Of a stretch of DNA of 64,000 nt, positions 20,061 through 30,751 are shown in pieces; the stretch's first letter is position 1, and each line of letters starts with the position of its first letter. The stretch comes from Heliocybe sulcata (taxonomy: Eukaryota; Basidiomycota; Agaricomycetes; Gloeophyllales; Gloeophyllaceae): assembly GCA_004369045.1 (NCBI GenBank), contig ML213518.1, positions 26,690 through 90,689 of the forward strand, read 5' to 3'. The position numbers and the translations under genes were made by a program. Below the pieces are notes generated by a model. It did not search any database. It was not told the origin of the DNA and saw only the letters and a program-made list of their open reading frames with translations.

Positions 20061-22205
20061 CCAACCCATCTTTGATCGATCCTTTCGCGTCCGCAACAGA
20101 CATGCAGCGCGCGACCAGTGCCTTCAAGATTTCATTCCTCCGCCATTGTCTCAGCTCCTTCGGGACCAGATTCAGACTTACATCTGTCACTCAATGTCAA
20201 GACGAGCGCCGCCGCAGTACCCAGGTGTACCATACTACTCTAACGCGGATTTGAATTTTCGACTGCGAAGTGCTGCGGGACGCTTTGCTAAACTTAGTGG
20301 GTGGGTCAATCTGTCGATCATAACTCTGCATTGCCATGTACCTGACCTATAGTATTCCTTAGTACTCGCTCCGCTATGGATCACTGGGGCTATGCTAGCG
20401 CGCTTTGTTCATTTGATGATATTAATTCCGGCTTATCGTCTCCGCCTTAGAGGACACTGCCACATGTAGCAAGCTTTCTCTGAGGAACTTTGAAGAATGA
20501 GATCCTTCCTGTTCTGAGAGACGAGTGACGTACCTTGAATGCGGCCGAGGTCCGGACGACGAATTACCTTGCCGTCTACAGGGAATGGTTTTGTTCTGGT
20601 TTGGCAGGTCTCTGCGGACATGCACCGCTACCCTTACGATCACGGATGACCATCAGTTTCGCTGTGAAGGAGCTGATCGACTATAGGTAACACCCAAAGC
20701 TACGCTTGCCTTTAAGTTCAGCCTTCGTGTATTTCACCATAGTCTAGGAGGCTGAAAAATAGGACTGCTCTCACCGTCAATTCTGAAACAGTCAGCAGGA
20801 AGGGCTTCCGACATAGCCAAGCCTCTTCGATATGCCCTTGATCCTACAGTATTTCGCAGGTCGGGTCCATATGGCAGGGAGCGTCCGCCGAGGGGACGCG
20901 ACGCAGATGAAGGATGACAGGAGCGCCGTCACTGCCACATACGGGAGCTTAGTGCCGGGGCAGAATCAAGGGCAAGATTGATATCACATCACTAACGCCA
21001 TCCCCACTTTTCCATTATTGCTGTGGAAGAATGAGACGGATATCAGCGCCACGGGAAAGAACATAAATGCTCTGGATAAGCACTAGAAGTTTAGAACAAC
21101 ATACGCTTCAAGGCGTCCTTGCTGACTGCGTCGCCAAGGCTAACTGTGCGTATCCTGATAGCATATCGCGTGGAACTCTTCTAAGTGCTTGCCGCTTTCG
21201 CAGCATCTCTTCCCTCCACATTCAGTCACCTAGTGGTCTCTACTTAACTAGCTTTTTCGCGGCGCTTCAGGTAAGTCCAAGCGATCTTGCCGGAATGTCG
21301 AGCCTGACGAAGAATAGCAATGCGCCTATCTGCAGTAACCTTGGCTTTCTTGCTTTTCACTGGCCCAGCCTGGAGCATTCCAAGGGTCTATGAACACAAT
21401 GGTTGGGATACGTCATGGTGGGCAGACTATATAGAATCGCATACCCACACCGTGCCTAGTAGGCCGACGCAGCTATAGGAGAGCAAGCTTGTACTTCGCA
21501 TGATTCCGAGATCTCGATTTTGTAAATGCAGCATTGCAATACTTATCGGCCAAGCTTTCGGCTTACATCTTCCAGCACTCTGCTCAGCCTATGACTTTCA
21601 AGTAAGTCCCGCAGGCTGCACCCGTAACTTGGTTCGCTCCTGGAGGGCAGATTGCGAGTCTGGGTGGGAAGGCTTGCGTCCAATTGCTATTTCGGCTTAA
21701 GCTAGCTCAAGCCTCAGCGAAACTCCTCTAATTCGTCCTGGAACAAGAGCGGAGAATCCATATGCGATATCGTATAAATAACGGACAAAGGTCGGTTCCG
21801 TGATTCCACAATACTGCTCCAGCTTGCAAAGCTGTGCAGTGCATTAGACCGCGGTCCACTAGATTGCTACGTTCATCAATATTACGAACAGGAGTGTCTC
21901 TCCCGGCGGCACTGGAGTCTGGTGTTGGAGCGAGAAAGATACCGACGTATCAGTGGCGGATGTCGTATAGGATAAGGACACAGCTTTCTACGCTAGTTGG
22001 AGTTCCGTATGATCAGTGAACATTCCGCATCCGCGCTCAAGTATTTGTCCACGAACCTTGCTATACTGTTTCATCTTCATCTGCCTGCGCGTTATGTCGA
22101 AACCTTCGTATGCATATATATACTTCAACAAGGTCCAGCAGAGAGACTAAGTATTGGCAGACAGGCCGGTCTGTCGTCAGTTGGAAAGTATTTCTCCTCA
22201 ATACA
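20061..22205. other. No gene recognised
   Basis: Only short frames (110 codons or fewer), no domain, and no repeat unit that I can link to the tails. It is moderately AT-richer than the neighbouring coding sequence and may include remnants of an older gene or element; I see nothing I can name. Confidence 0.35.
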
Positions 22206-23805
22206 ATGTCGACACTTAGCTGGAATCAGGTGAGCACCTAAGTTCATCCTTGGTGCGGGATATATCTCACTGTGTTCCTCAGGAGAATCTATTGCTGGTG
22301 CTGGTGCGTTCGAAGAAAAGTATGCCTAACTCCAGGAGCTAACAAGTCCGCCAGGTTACAACATTCTTCTATGGTGCTTTTCGATATCTGCGTTAAACAT
22401 GATTATATTGACTGCCAATCTTCAGGCCTATATACTGTAGTATTCTGGACGTCCATGTACGTCCTCGTCCGCCGACCCGTATCGAATCTCCGCCACATAC
22501 TACCGCTTGTCACCGTGCTACTATATATACTATCCACAGCCCAAATGGCCCTCACATTCTGGCAAGGCTTTGTGTCCACTGACATACAAGACGGCCCATC
22601 TGGGGAAATATCTCCTTATCTTTTGCTTCACGAGGTCAATTTGAACAACCTCGGCGGCTGTATTTCATACTCTCTTATGGTACTCAGCAAGTGAGTCACT
22701 ATCCAGTTGTTTATTGTGCCGCGACCCACTGAGCTTCCATTGATGGGATTTCCAGCGCGATTGCCGATGGACTACTGGTCAGTACCCTGTTCGCGTCCCC
22801 CATTGGAGCTCTTCGTGATCACGTAATCTGACACCTCAACATAGATATGGCGCTGCCTTGTAATCTGGGGCAGTCGACGCTCTGTTGTTGCTGTCCCCGT
22901 TATGCTCCTTCTGGTTGAGACAGGTCAGTGAAGGTCTTCTTCCCTGCGCACAGAAAAATGACTACTCGCTGATGATCTTCAAAGCTTGTGGTTGCGCCCT
23001 GGCTGCCTTTACTGTGGATATATACCGGCTACGTCTGCATACACCTCCAAGCGAGATCACGCCGCCACCCAAATTCATTCAATTAAGCGGCCAGAAGCAG
23101 AAATTCGAGATTGTTTTCTTCCTTTCCTCTTTCGTCACAAATCTGCTTATGAGCAGTCTTATAGGTAAGCCTTTTTTGAGGCATCGTAGCCTTTTGCAAT
23201 AACTGCTGTCCAGCCTTCAAGATCTGGAGGGAATCATCATATATTACGAAAATGAGAAGTAAAAGATATCTTCGAATTGCGTCGCTTTTGTCAGTCACCA
23301 GTCGTAATTATTGATAATGTTACTGACATCTCCGAAGTTTGGAGACGGGAATATTTTATTCCATCTGTCTGTTTCTATGTGCAATCTTTCGCCTTATTGG
23401 TGGCAGCGGCGATTTCGCATGGGTATGGTTGAGTTTGAGATATTTGCCGTGAAGCTGACCTACCTGATTACTCTTTTTATGGCAGGGGGTAACGTATTCT
23501 ATTGCTTCACAGATAGTTGTAAGTATCTCATCGTGCATACACTTCGGTATCTCACAAGTAGACAGGGAATATTTCCGACAGTCATTGTATTGCTCGCCTC
23601 GAACGGATGGACGTCCGAACGGACGTTAACAATGCCTCAGCCGACTGCAGCTAACCTAGGCAAGCTTGAAGCCGGCGCAAGCAGTATCCACTTTGCTGCT
23701 TTCGCCGAAGCGAGCCATGGGCCGGACTCAGAGCGAATTGTCCTGGAGGTTACACACCCGCTTGTGGACTCTTCAGAGACGCTTGCACGGGTTGACCATG
23801 CCTAA
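22206..23805 (+). CDS. Agaricomycete multi-pass membrane protein (about seven helices), 11 exons
   Basis: Exons: 22206-22229, 22283-22303, 22355-22373, 22426-22690, 22756-22777, 22845-22923, 22985-23164, 23214-23289, 23338-23422, 23486-23518, 23566-23805; the phases join to 347 aa. The N-terminus MSTLSWNQENLLLVLVTTFF leads into helix 1 (LYTVVFWTSMYVL). Later helices include HILPLVTVLLYILSTAQMAL, NAIADGLLIWRCLVIW, VVAVPVMLLLVETACGCALA, IVFFLSSFVTNLLMSSLIA, LFLETGIFYSICLFLCAIF and QIVGIFPTVIVLLA. NAIADGLLIWRC and QIVGI.PT are marks of a large mushroom family of orphan membrane proteins with the topology of seven-helix receptors. The C-terminus is a soluble tail. The gene appears intact; ligand and role are unknown. 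Confidence 0.8.
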
Positions 23806-24677
23806 TTTGCCTATGGCAAAAGGAACAACTCATACTGTATTGGTATAGTCAGAGAGGTCATAAGGTTCGGTTAGACCGCGACACCCCACTGCTTGCCTCA
23901 TATCTCGTCACCACCTTCTGTTACATACATGATTCCCTTGCATAGACATTGTTCACCTTGACTTGTTGCTTAGCTCTGATTTGCTACTACAGTGATCCTT
24001 TCAGTCGCCACTACTCGTCTCGTCGAGAGTCGAGATATTATATCATGCGCCTCCCGACGCTGTCCACCTCGTCCCATCTTCCTCTTTGAAATTCAATTCT
24101 CCACATCCGTATCCGTCACGATATGCGTACACATCCAAAGCGCAATCGTGAGGTCATGAAGAATGAAGAATGAAGATGGCACGGAACAAAGTTGCCCTGC
24201 TACGAACGTCGAGAGATCAGATAACGAGTCAAGGAAGCAAAGAAAGTAGTGCATACCGTGGTGGAAGTATGTCATTGGTAATGTTTCATGGCATAGCCAG
24301 ACGCTATCCAGATATCAACGCTGGTGCCTATTAGTCCGGCGCAGCGGTCCATCAGATTGCAAATTGTAACGTGTGCAAGTTTACCAACAAAGGCACCTTA
24401 ATTGAGTTCAATTATCACTGACTTACAGCTCAGAACATCATTGCCCTCCAGTGATATTATGAGCCTGGTTTCTTCATTGCGTGGGTTGTCTGGGCGCTCG
24501 TACGAACGATGTTCGAGGGGCTGAAATGAATCTGTGACTCAATGAGCATCCGTCCCATCAAAAACCGCGGCTTGTTGTAATTGCCAGCAGCTCGACGTAT
24601 TCGAGACTCTTTATAGGCGCTCGCAGATAGCGGCGGACATGCATCGCGTGGAGATGAGGAAGGTAGAAGGTGACGTG
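23806..24677. other. Intergenic; no gene recognised
   Basis: No frame above 75 codons and no motif recognised. Confidence 0.35.
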
Positions 24678-24713
24678 ACACGTCGCGTCTCGTTTTTCGT
24701 CACAGCGACGTGT
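24678..24713. repeat. Inverted repeat upstream of the 25117 gene
   Basis: ACACGTCGC (24678-24686) and GCGACGTGT (24705-24713) are perfect 9-bp inverted arms. The sequence resembles the GTGACGCGACGCG motif about 400 bp upstream of the 8204 gene, so it may be a shared activator site. Confidence 0.45.
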
Positions 24714-24848
24714 AGGCTAGCACCATTCAATTTGTGGCCCTTCAACCTTCAAGCTTCAGCAATACGCACGGGAGACGCAGCCCCTTTGCCAATGCCAAGT
24801 CAGCCGGAATGACTCGACGAAAGCACATTTGCTCTTTCTGTCGACTCG

Positions 24849-24911
24849 TTGCGGCTGACAAGTCCAGTCCGTTTTGCAACTGGCAAAACGAACCGGACTT
24901 GCCAGCCGCAA
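24849..24911. repeat. Compound inverted repeat upstream of the 25117 gene
   Basis: The outer arms TTGCGGCTGACAAGTCC (24849-24865) and 24895-24911 match at 16 of 17 positions. A nested perfect arm pair GTTTTGC/GCAAAAC (24871-24877, 24883-24889) encloses AACTG. The right arm contains TGCCAGCCGCA, which is conserved in the promoters of 8204 and 15181, where the left arm is much weaker. A degenerate TATA (ATACAAGAGCC, about 24969) sits where TATAAGAACC stands in the paralogues. Confidence 0.6.
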
Positions 24912-25116
24912 GAATCCCTGGCTGACGCTCTCGAACCTGTCTATCTCGGTCAGCCGCCTTCCACTTGGATACAAGAGCCTGCTTCTCTGCCTGTGTCACT
25001 CATCTCACTTTGTCCTCAACAACATAGCCTCTCGAGTCTGCATCTCCTCTCTTGATCTTACTCTTATTCGTCACTGAAGACATCGACCAACACTATCAGC
25101 ATTCTCTACCATCAAT

Positions 25117-25921
25117 ATGCCTGCCTTCAAGAACACCTTTGTGTCTCTCCATGCCAAGCTGACGCCATCCAAGGCCTCCTCCGAAGCTCCCCAGCAGTCT
25201 CTTGCTTCCCGCATCCTACGCAGGAGCCCATCTACTTCTTCCTCTGTTCCACCAATTGCACCATTTCTTCTTTCCAGGGAGGTCTCCCCCGGTCTCACCT
25301 CCTCTCTCTCGCCGACCGTCGTCCATCACCCCGGTCCCGCTACGCCCGCCTCCAGCAAACGGGTCGCTAAGCACAACAAGCGAGACGAGGGGCTGGCGGC
25401 GCCCAGGGAGAAAAGGTTATCCTTCGCTTATGTCCAGCGGCTGGTCGGCATGAAATCTTCCCGGAAGGGCGACGTCAGGAACATTGTCATCGACTCCCAT
25501 CGCCGGTGGATGACTGAGCTGGGCGACGAGGTGCAGAAGCTTCAGGAGGAGCTTGAGATCAGCAGACAAGAGAAGGCGGAGATTGGAATGGCCTATGATG
25601 ATCTGAGGAGCAAGTATGGCGATCTTCTGATTCTGTCCAAGAAGTACCAAAGGCGTATCGACGTTCTTGAGGAAGAAGTCGAGGAGTGCCGAGTCTCCGC
25701 GAGGGAGCAGACCAAAGCGCTTGAGGCTCGACTCGAGGAGCAGCGCACCAAGGCCAAGCGCTTCGTGCAAGAGGTCCAGCGCAGCACCGGAGTAATGGAA
25801 GGGACGGGCTCCGTCGAGGTACGATAGTTCTCGTCATCTCCTGCATATCATCTCACTGAAATCCTGCCATTGATAGTATTCCCGGGAGACGCGTGGCTCT
25901 GACCGCGTCTGGTGGGCTTGA
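25117..25921 (+). CDS. Family A coiled-coil protein (unrecognised), divergent member
   Basis: Exon 1 25117-25818, intron 25819-25876 (58 nt), exon 2 25877-25921; about 248 aa. The N-terminus MPAFKNTFVSLHAKLTPSKA and SLASRILRRSPS match the family pattern, followed by a Ser/Pro linker and LSFAYVQRLVGMKSSRKGDV. RKGDVRNIVIDSHRRW aligns with MAGDARKVVIGWF of the paralogues, and a coiled coil of about 100 residues follows. The last exon (YSRETRGSDRVWWA) does not resemble the AMHAKYKF ending of 8204 and 15181, so either the end has diverged or the acceptor differs. It is followed by tail III, whose blocks match tails I and II. Function unknown. Confidence 0.7.
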
Positions 25922-27060
25922 AGAGGAACAGGAAAGGGGGAGGGGCGGAGAAGGGGGGCCGGGGGTGGCCGGAGGGGGGAGGGGGGAGGACACGCACGGA
26001 GAGAGGAGTGGATCTGAGGCAATGACTGGAGTCCGGAAGACAAGTGGAAGGCAAGCGTCTAGAGCATCTTTTTATGGTCAACAGCGACCCATCATGCGCT
26101 CAAAGTAAGTCAGAAGCCCGTTCTCAAATGCGCTTGAGTTCTGACAGTCTTTCTCAGGACTCGTGCCTTCCCAACAATCAAATATCGAAACAACCTTGAT
26201 ACGCTCCGCACACATGCTTCCTCAACCCGTTATAGCAATACCCAATGTCGACATCTTATCCGAGGATCCCATACTCTCGCATCCTCGACCCGGGCGTCGA
26301 CATCAATCATCCTTTCCAATACATTATAAAGTAAAATTGCTTCCTCGTAGCAGGGCCTAAGCGTTATCAACCTCTACATCCCATCCAAGCTTCGTTCATA
26401 CTCGCCAAGGTTCTCGAGAGTCCTCTTGAATTCGACAGTAACTCATGGCGCGCTCGAGGTGAGTATCACTGCGCCCTCTTATATCGCTTTTTGTTCTGAT
26501 CGTCTAGCAACAGGACCTCCACTTTCGAACAACACAACTGAGCGACGCTCTCGAGTATATGACCTGTGGGCTTTTGGGACCTGCGAGGAACATCGGACAT
26601 ACTTCTGCAACACATCCCATCATAGCAAGCGTCTATAGCATTATCTCAAGGTCGGCAGCGACCTATTTTTCGCTCAAGGTGAGCTGGAATCTGCTCTAGC
26701 ATGCGTCGGCTGTTCTGACTCTTTTTGACCAGACACGCGCTTCGATTCATTATACCGCACTCCTGCATCCTCCACCCGCGGCGTCAGCCTCAAATATCTT
26801 TATTCAATATAAGTTTGCTTCAGTGTCTCTCTATCTTCATGATTGTACATTGGGGTGTGTATAAACAGTCAGGTAGATTGTCTTAAGTTAGGGTCTTATG
26901 GCGAGCGTGCGTCCGAACTTATCGGGTCGTACTAGTAGCATAACCCACAGCGCGGACTAGTTATAGTGTAGCAATAGGTATCTGTATCGATATTGGCATC
27001 ATTCTCTGGATTGGGATCATTATATGTATCGGTGGTAATCAATGCGTGAATCCATACGAA
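25922..27060 (+). ncRNA. Conserved spliced 3' tail III (long 3' UTR or non-coding RNA)
   Basis: A G-rich stretch (25930-26000) is followed by GGCAAGCGTCTAGAGC, GGTCAACAGCGACC and donor GCTCAAAGTAAGT (about 26097), then GCTCGAGGTGAGT (about 26452). A second GCAAGCGTCTATAGC (about 26625) comes with GGTCGGCAGCGACC, donor GCTCAAGGTGAGC (about 26672), acceptor GACCAG and CCGCACTCCTGCATCC. The end block is near 26895-27050. The repeat of GCAAGCGTCTA within this tail shows that the exon unit was duplicated internally. It is the most diverged of the three tails, but all block types are present in the same order. Confidence 0.5.
26908..26931 (+). other. Conserved tail-end hairpin (tail III)
   Basis: CCGA (26913-26916) pairs with TCGG (26922-26925) around ACTTA; the outer stem TGCG/CGTA contains a G-T wobble. 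The same place and fold as in tails I and II despite several base changes. Confidence 0.4.
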
Positions 27061-27317
27061 CTAGAGACACTTTGTCAGTCATGGCCCCGGCCGTTACAGT
27101 TGATAGGAGACGCCTTCATGACTCAAACTTTTTGAGTCCGTGAGTACTTCGCCCCCGACGCCCTCTTCGGCGAGCATAATTAGGACTCGATTCGCCCTGG
27201 TCCAGTAAGCGAGATAGCATCCGTCATATCACGATAGAAATACAATCCTTCGGACTTCTGTGCCAGATATCGCTCTACGTCCTCACTAGACCTGTAATAT
27301 CAAATCTGAACACCTCT

Positions 27318-28331
27318 CTACGTCTTATCGGGCCCACCCTCCCTCTCTGCCAGCACCTTCTTCGCCCTCTCGACAAAATCCTTCAGAACTTCGACATCCG
27401 CATTATCACCCTTTAGCGACTTTTCCACTCTCGCGAACGTGCTCGCCAATCCCTTATGTATATTGTTCTCCCCGCTTTCGCCTACGAACGCAGAGATTTC
27501 CTCCATCTCGCCGACCCAGCGGTAGGCTTTTGGAAGCATGTCCGGGATGGACTTCGTGGTGCGTTGGAGCAGGGCTGGTTGGGAGAGGGACATCTCGGAG
27601 ATGAGGGCTTGAGCGGTTGCGGGAGACGACGCGTGAGCAGCTAAAAATTAGATTATTAGTGCCGCGATAATATACACAAAGCTTCGGGCATACCCAGGAT
27701 CACTGTCGTCGTCAGACCTGTAAGACCTTTCTGAATACCCTGCCCGAAGGTTTCAGATTATAGTCTCCAGTTATCGCATATTTCTGCTCACTGCATAGGA
27801 CATCTTCAGTGCACTCGCATCGCCTATACCGCTCCCTTCGCCAATAAGAGGTTTGATCTTCATTCCGTACTTATTCAGCTCGACAAATGAATTTAGCACC
27901 TCTTCACTGTCCGCAGACGCGTAGAACGTCGGATCGTAGTTCTCCCTTGGTGGTCCGCCAATGATGCCCGCATCGATGAACTTGATCCCGGTGCCCTCAA
28001 AGAGATCCCTGATCCTCTTGATGGTGCCCGTACTGACCGCATTGCAATCAGCAAAGCCCACCTCCCGCGTCTGCCCACTCGGATAAACCTCTAGGAAGCT
28101 CTTCGCAAAGGCATAGGCTTCGCTCGGTGGAAGTATACTCAGCACCCAGTCAGCATTCTTCGCGATATGCGAGAGGGTAGCATCTTGCATCCCTGCATCT
28201 TCGGCGCGTTTACGAGTACCGGAGGATCGGCCTTCGAGGGTGGTGAAGACAGTACAGCCGGCAGATGTCAGACGCTTGCCGACTGCGGCGCCCATTGCAC
28301 CAGCAGCGACGACTGCAATGCGGGGAGCCAT
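27318..28331 (-). CDS. 6-phosphogluconate dehydrogenase-like NAD(P)-binding protein with DUF1932-type C-terminus
   Basis: Exons (minus): 28331-27792, 27739-27694, 27640-27318; 302 aa. The N-terminal Rossmann fold begins IAVVAAGAMGAAVGKRL, with further 6PGDH-type segments NADWVLSILPPSEA, VGFADCNAVS and FIDAGIIGGPP. The C-terminal all-helical part (SALKMSYA-GIQKGLTGLTTTVIL) is of the phosphogluconate dehydrogenase NAD-binding, putative C-terminal type. It probably oxidises or reduces a small beta-hydroxyacid; the substrate is unknown. No targeting signal is visible. It is divergent from the HAD gene at 28511, with 179 bp between the two start codons, so the promoter is probably shared. Confidence 0.85.
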
Positions 28332-28510
28332 GGCGGAGACGGTGAGAGGACTGGTTTCGCCATATTAGCGCTGGGATTCGGGATGGCGAGCGCGCTATTC
28401 GAGGGTTATCAAGCCTTCCTAAAATAGATACGATACGATGGTACTCCTATTTTTAGATTTGCTAAATGTCGCGTTGAAGCGCGTCCGACGACTAGTACTC
28501 TTACTCCCTC
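28332..28510. promoter_or_regulatory. Short divergent promoter between two metabolic genes
   Basis: 179 bp separate the starts of the dehydrogenase (minus) and the HAD hydrolase (plus), so both 5' UTRs and control sites must lie here or in the genes. No unmistakable TATA box was seen. Confidence 0.4.
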
Positions 28511-30211
28511 ATGCTTGCTCTACGACGCACGCACCGTTTCTTCTGCGATTCTTCGCTCAGTACAGCGACTAGCAGCGCGTATTTACGATGTTCAGTCGCT
28601 TCTAAGGAGGGATGGACTAGAAGTTTGCAGACGCAAGGTCAGTTGGTTGAGCGTTCGCAGAACTCTTGCTCTAAAACGCCCACCAAACGCAGCCTCTCGA
28701 CGACAACTGGATACACCCTTGGCATTTGCATTTGATATTGTATGTTTTCGTGGATTCTGGACGGTCGAAGCTCTGAGAATCACTCACCAACGTATGGGTA
28801 AAGGATGGCGTGTTGCTTCGCGGCGAGACCGCTCTTCCTGCGGCTAAACGCGCCTTGGCTAAATTAGAGGGAGATAATCCGATGAATGTGTGAGTAATGA
28901 TGGCAAATACTTCTTACTTGACGCTCAGAGGGGTGTCTCAGGAAGATCCCCTACATCCTTGTAAGCCTTCCCAACAACTTCTCGAAACATGTGGCCCTAC
29001 TCTGCCTGTTCTAGTAGATTACGAACGGAGGAGGAATGGGTGAGGAAGAGAGGTGCAGGAAATTGACAAGTCAACTTGGTTTTGATGTGAGCAGGCTCGT
29101 ACATTCATATCCGCATCGACGTTGACTGTGCGAGCAGATCCAATCGACGCAATACGTACAATCGCATACAGTTCTCAAATCCGTCGTCCGCAAGTATGCC
29201 CAGGAAGACGTCCTGGTTCTGGGCGGTAAAAGAGATGAAGTGCGTAAAATCGCTGAAGGGTAAGGGTGTTCTTAGGGTTCGTCAGCTACCTCATGTTGAA
29301 GTCGGTTCAGGTACGGTTTTCAGAAAGTATACACAACACTAGACGTTATGGCTTGGAATCCGAGGTAGGCGGAGCGTCATCGCCGGGGATCGACATTGAG
29401 GGCTGCATAGTGTCTGGCCGTTCCACGAGCTCTCACATGAGGAACATGCTTCTACCAAGGTACTATTCTACTCCCCCTCCGTTGTTCCCCTATGCTCACA
29501 ACTCAGCTTCATTAGAAAGTCGACTTCTCCTCCACACCCATCAGCGCTGTCTTCGTGTTCCACGACCCGCGCAACTGGGCGCTGGACGTTCAAGTGCTCT
29601 GCGACGTCGTCCAGTCCGGCGGCGTCATCGGCGGGCCATACCTTCCCATCGAGGAGCAGCTCAAGTCGGGTCCAGAATTGGTATTCTGTAATCCGGATCT
29701 GCTCTGGCGCTCAGATTTCGAGAGACCGCGCCTGGGGCAGGGCGCATTTAGAGAGGCATTCTCTGCTGTGTATCAGTCGCTGACGGGGAAGAGGTACCCG
29801 TACGTGCAGTACGGGAAACCCACAGAGGCAACGTATAAGTTTGCGGAGAAGGTGTTAGTGGATCGCTTGGAGGCCCTCTCCGGAGTCCGGCCGAGCGTCA
29901 GCCCAGAAGTGTGAGCATCCTGTTGGACCACATGTCATTCCAGGCAAGGCTCACTCGCACCCTCAGGTATATGGTGGGTGACAATCCAGAGTCTGGTACG
30001 CCCCTCTAATTTACCGCGAGTATGCGTATGACTGAACTTTGCATTAGACATCGCGGGTGCAAACGGCGCTGGCTGGTCGTCTGTCCTCGTACGCACTGGG
30101 GTGTACGACCCCGAACAAGGCCCTCCCACGCACAAGCCCACCTACATCGCAGAGGATGTGGAGGAGGCCGTTGATTGGGCTATCAAGAGGGAGATGGAGA
30201 TGAACAGATAG
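28511..30211 (+). CDS. HAD-superfamily class IIA hydrolase, CECR5/YKR070W-like, probably mitochondrial
   Basis: Exons: 28511-28637, 28693-28739, 28804-28889, 28942-28960, 29018-29086, 29138-29259, 29311-29364, 29411-29459, 29516-29910, 29967-29995, 30048-30211; 386 aa. The N-terminus MLALRRTHRFFCDSS is basic and Ser-rich, typical of a mitochondrial presequence. Motif I is AFAFDIDGVLLRG, formed across the second intron (DxD nucleophile); motif II lies in YILITNGGGMGEEER; the cap and later motifs include SVWPFHELSHEE and FVFHDPRNWALDVQVLCDV; motif IV is YMVGDNPESDIAGANGAGW. These define the CECR5-type phosphatase group; the physiological substrate is not known. The gene appears intact. Confidence 0.88.
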
Positions 30212-30751
30212 CGACCATCAAATGAGAGCATACAGCCTTGGAGGTGGGCAGTTGCTTTCCAGGTGAAACGAGTAGTCGGAACTTAGTGATCACTGGTCAA
30301 GTCAGCGACCGCCATCACGTATTTTGGAAAGCATAGACGGCATGCTGCATTCGCCATGACGGCATACATGCGCTCATTGCCCCAAACCGATTTTTGGAGG
30401 CGGCGTGAAGGAATGGCGTGGAGCGGTATGTGCTACATAGAGACATCTCATTCTGCGATGAACTGGGAGTGACTGTGCCAACTAGTCCATGAGGTGTAAG
30501 ATCGGCATCTGGCATGACTTACCTCTTGTCCGTGCTCTGGTGATACTGCGAATGCCCGGCGTCGTCTTCTTGGTCAGTATGAAGGGCCGTGGAGACTTTC
30601 TGGTCGACGTCCACCATCTGATGTGATTCGACATGCACGAAGACCTGATGATCTGCGTCAGAAGCGCAATCCTTTTACATATGGCTGTCCTACCTCTGGA
30701 TTCCGACCTTGAGAAAAGTTGAGGACTTTGTTATGCTAGATGCGAATCAGA

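Noticed and set aside
20061-22205. Possible degraded membrane-protein gene upstream of 22206
   Set aside because: Hydrophobic short frames occur, but none could be joined by good splice sites or matched to the family.
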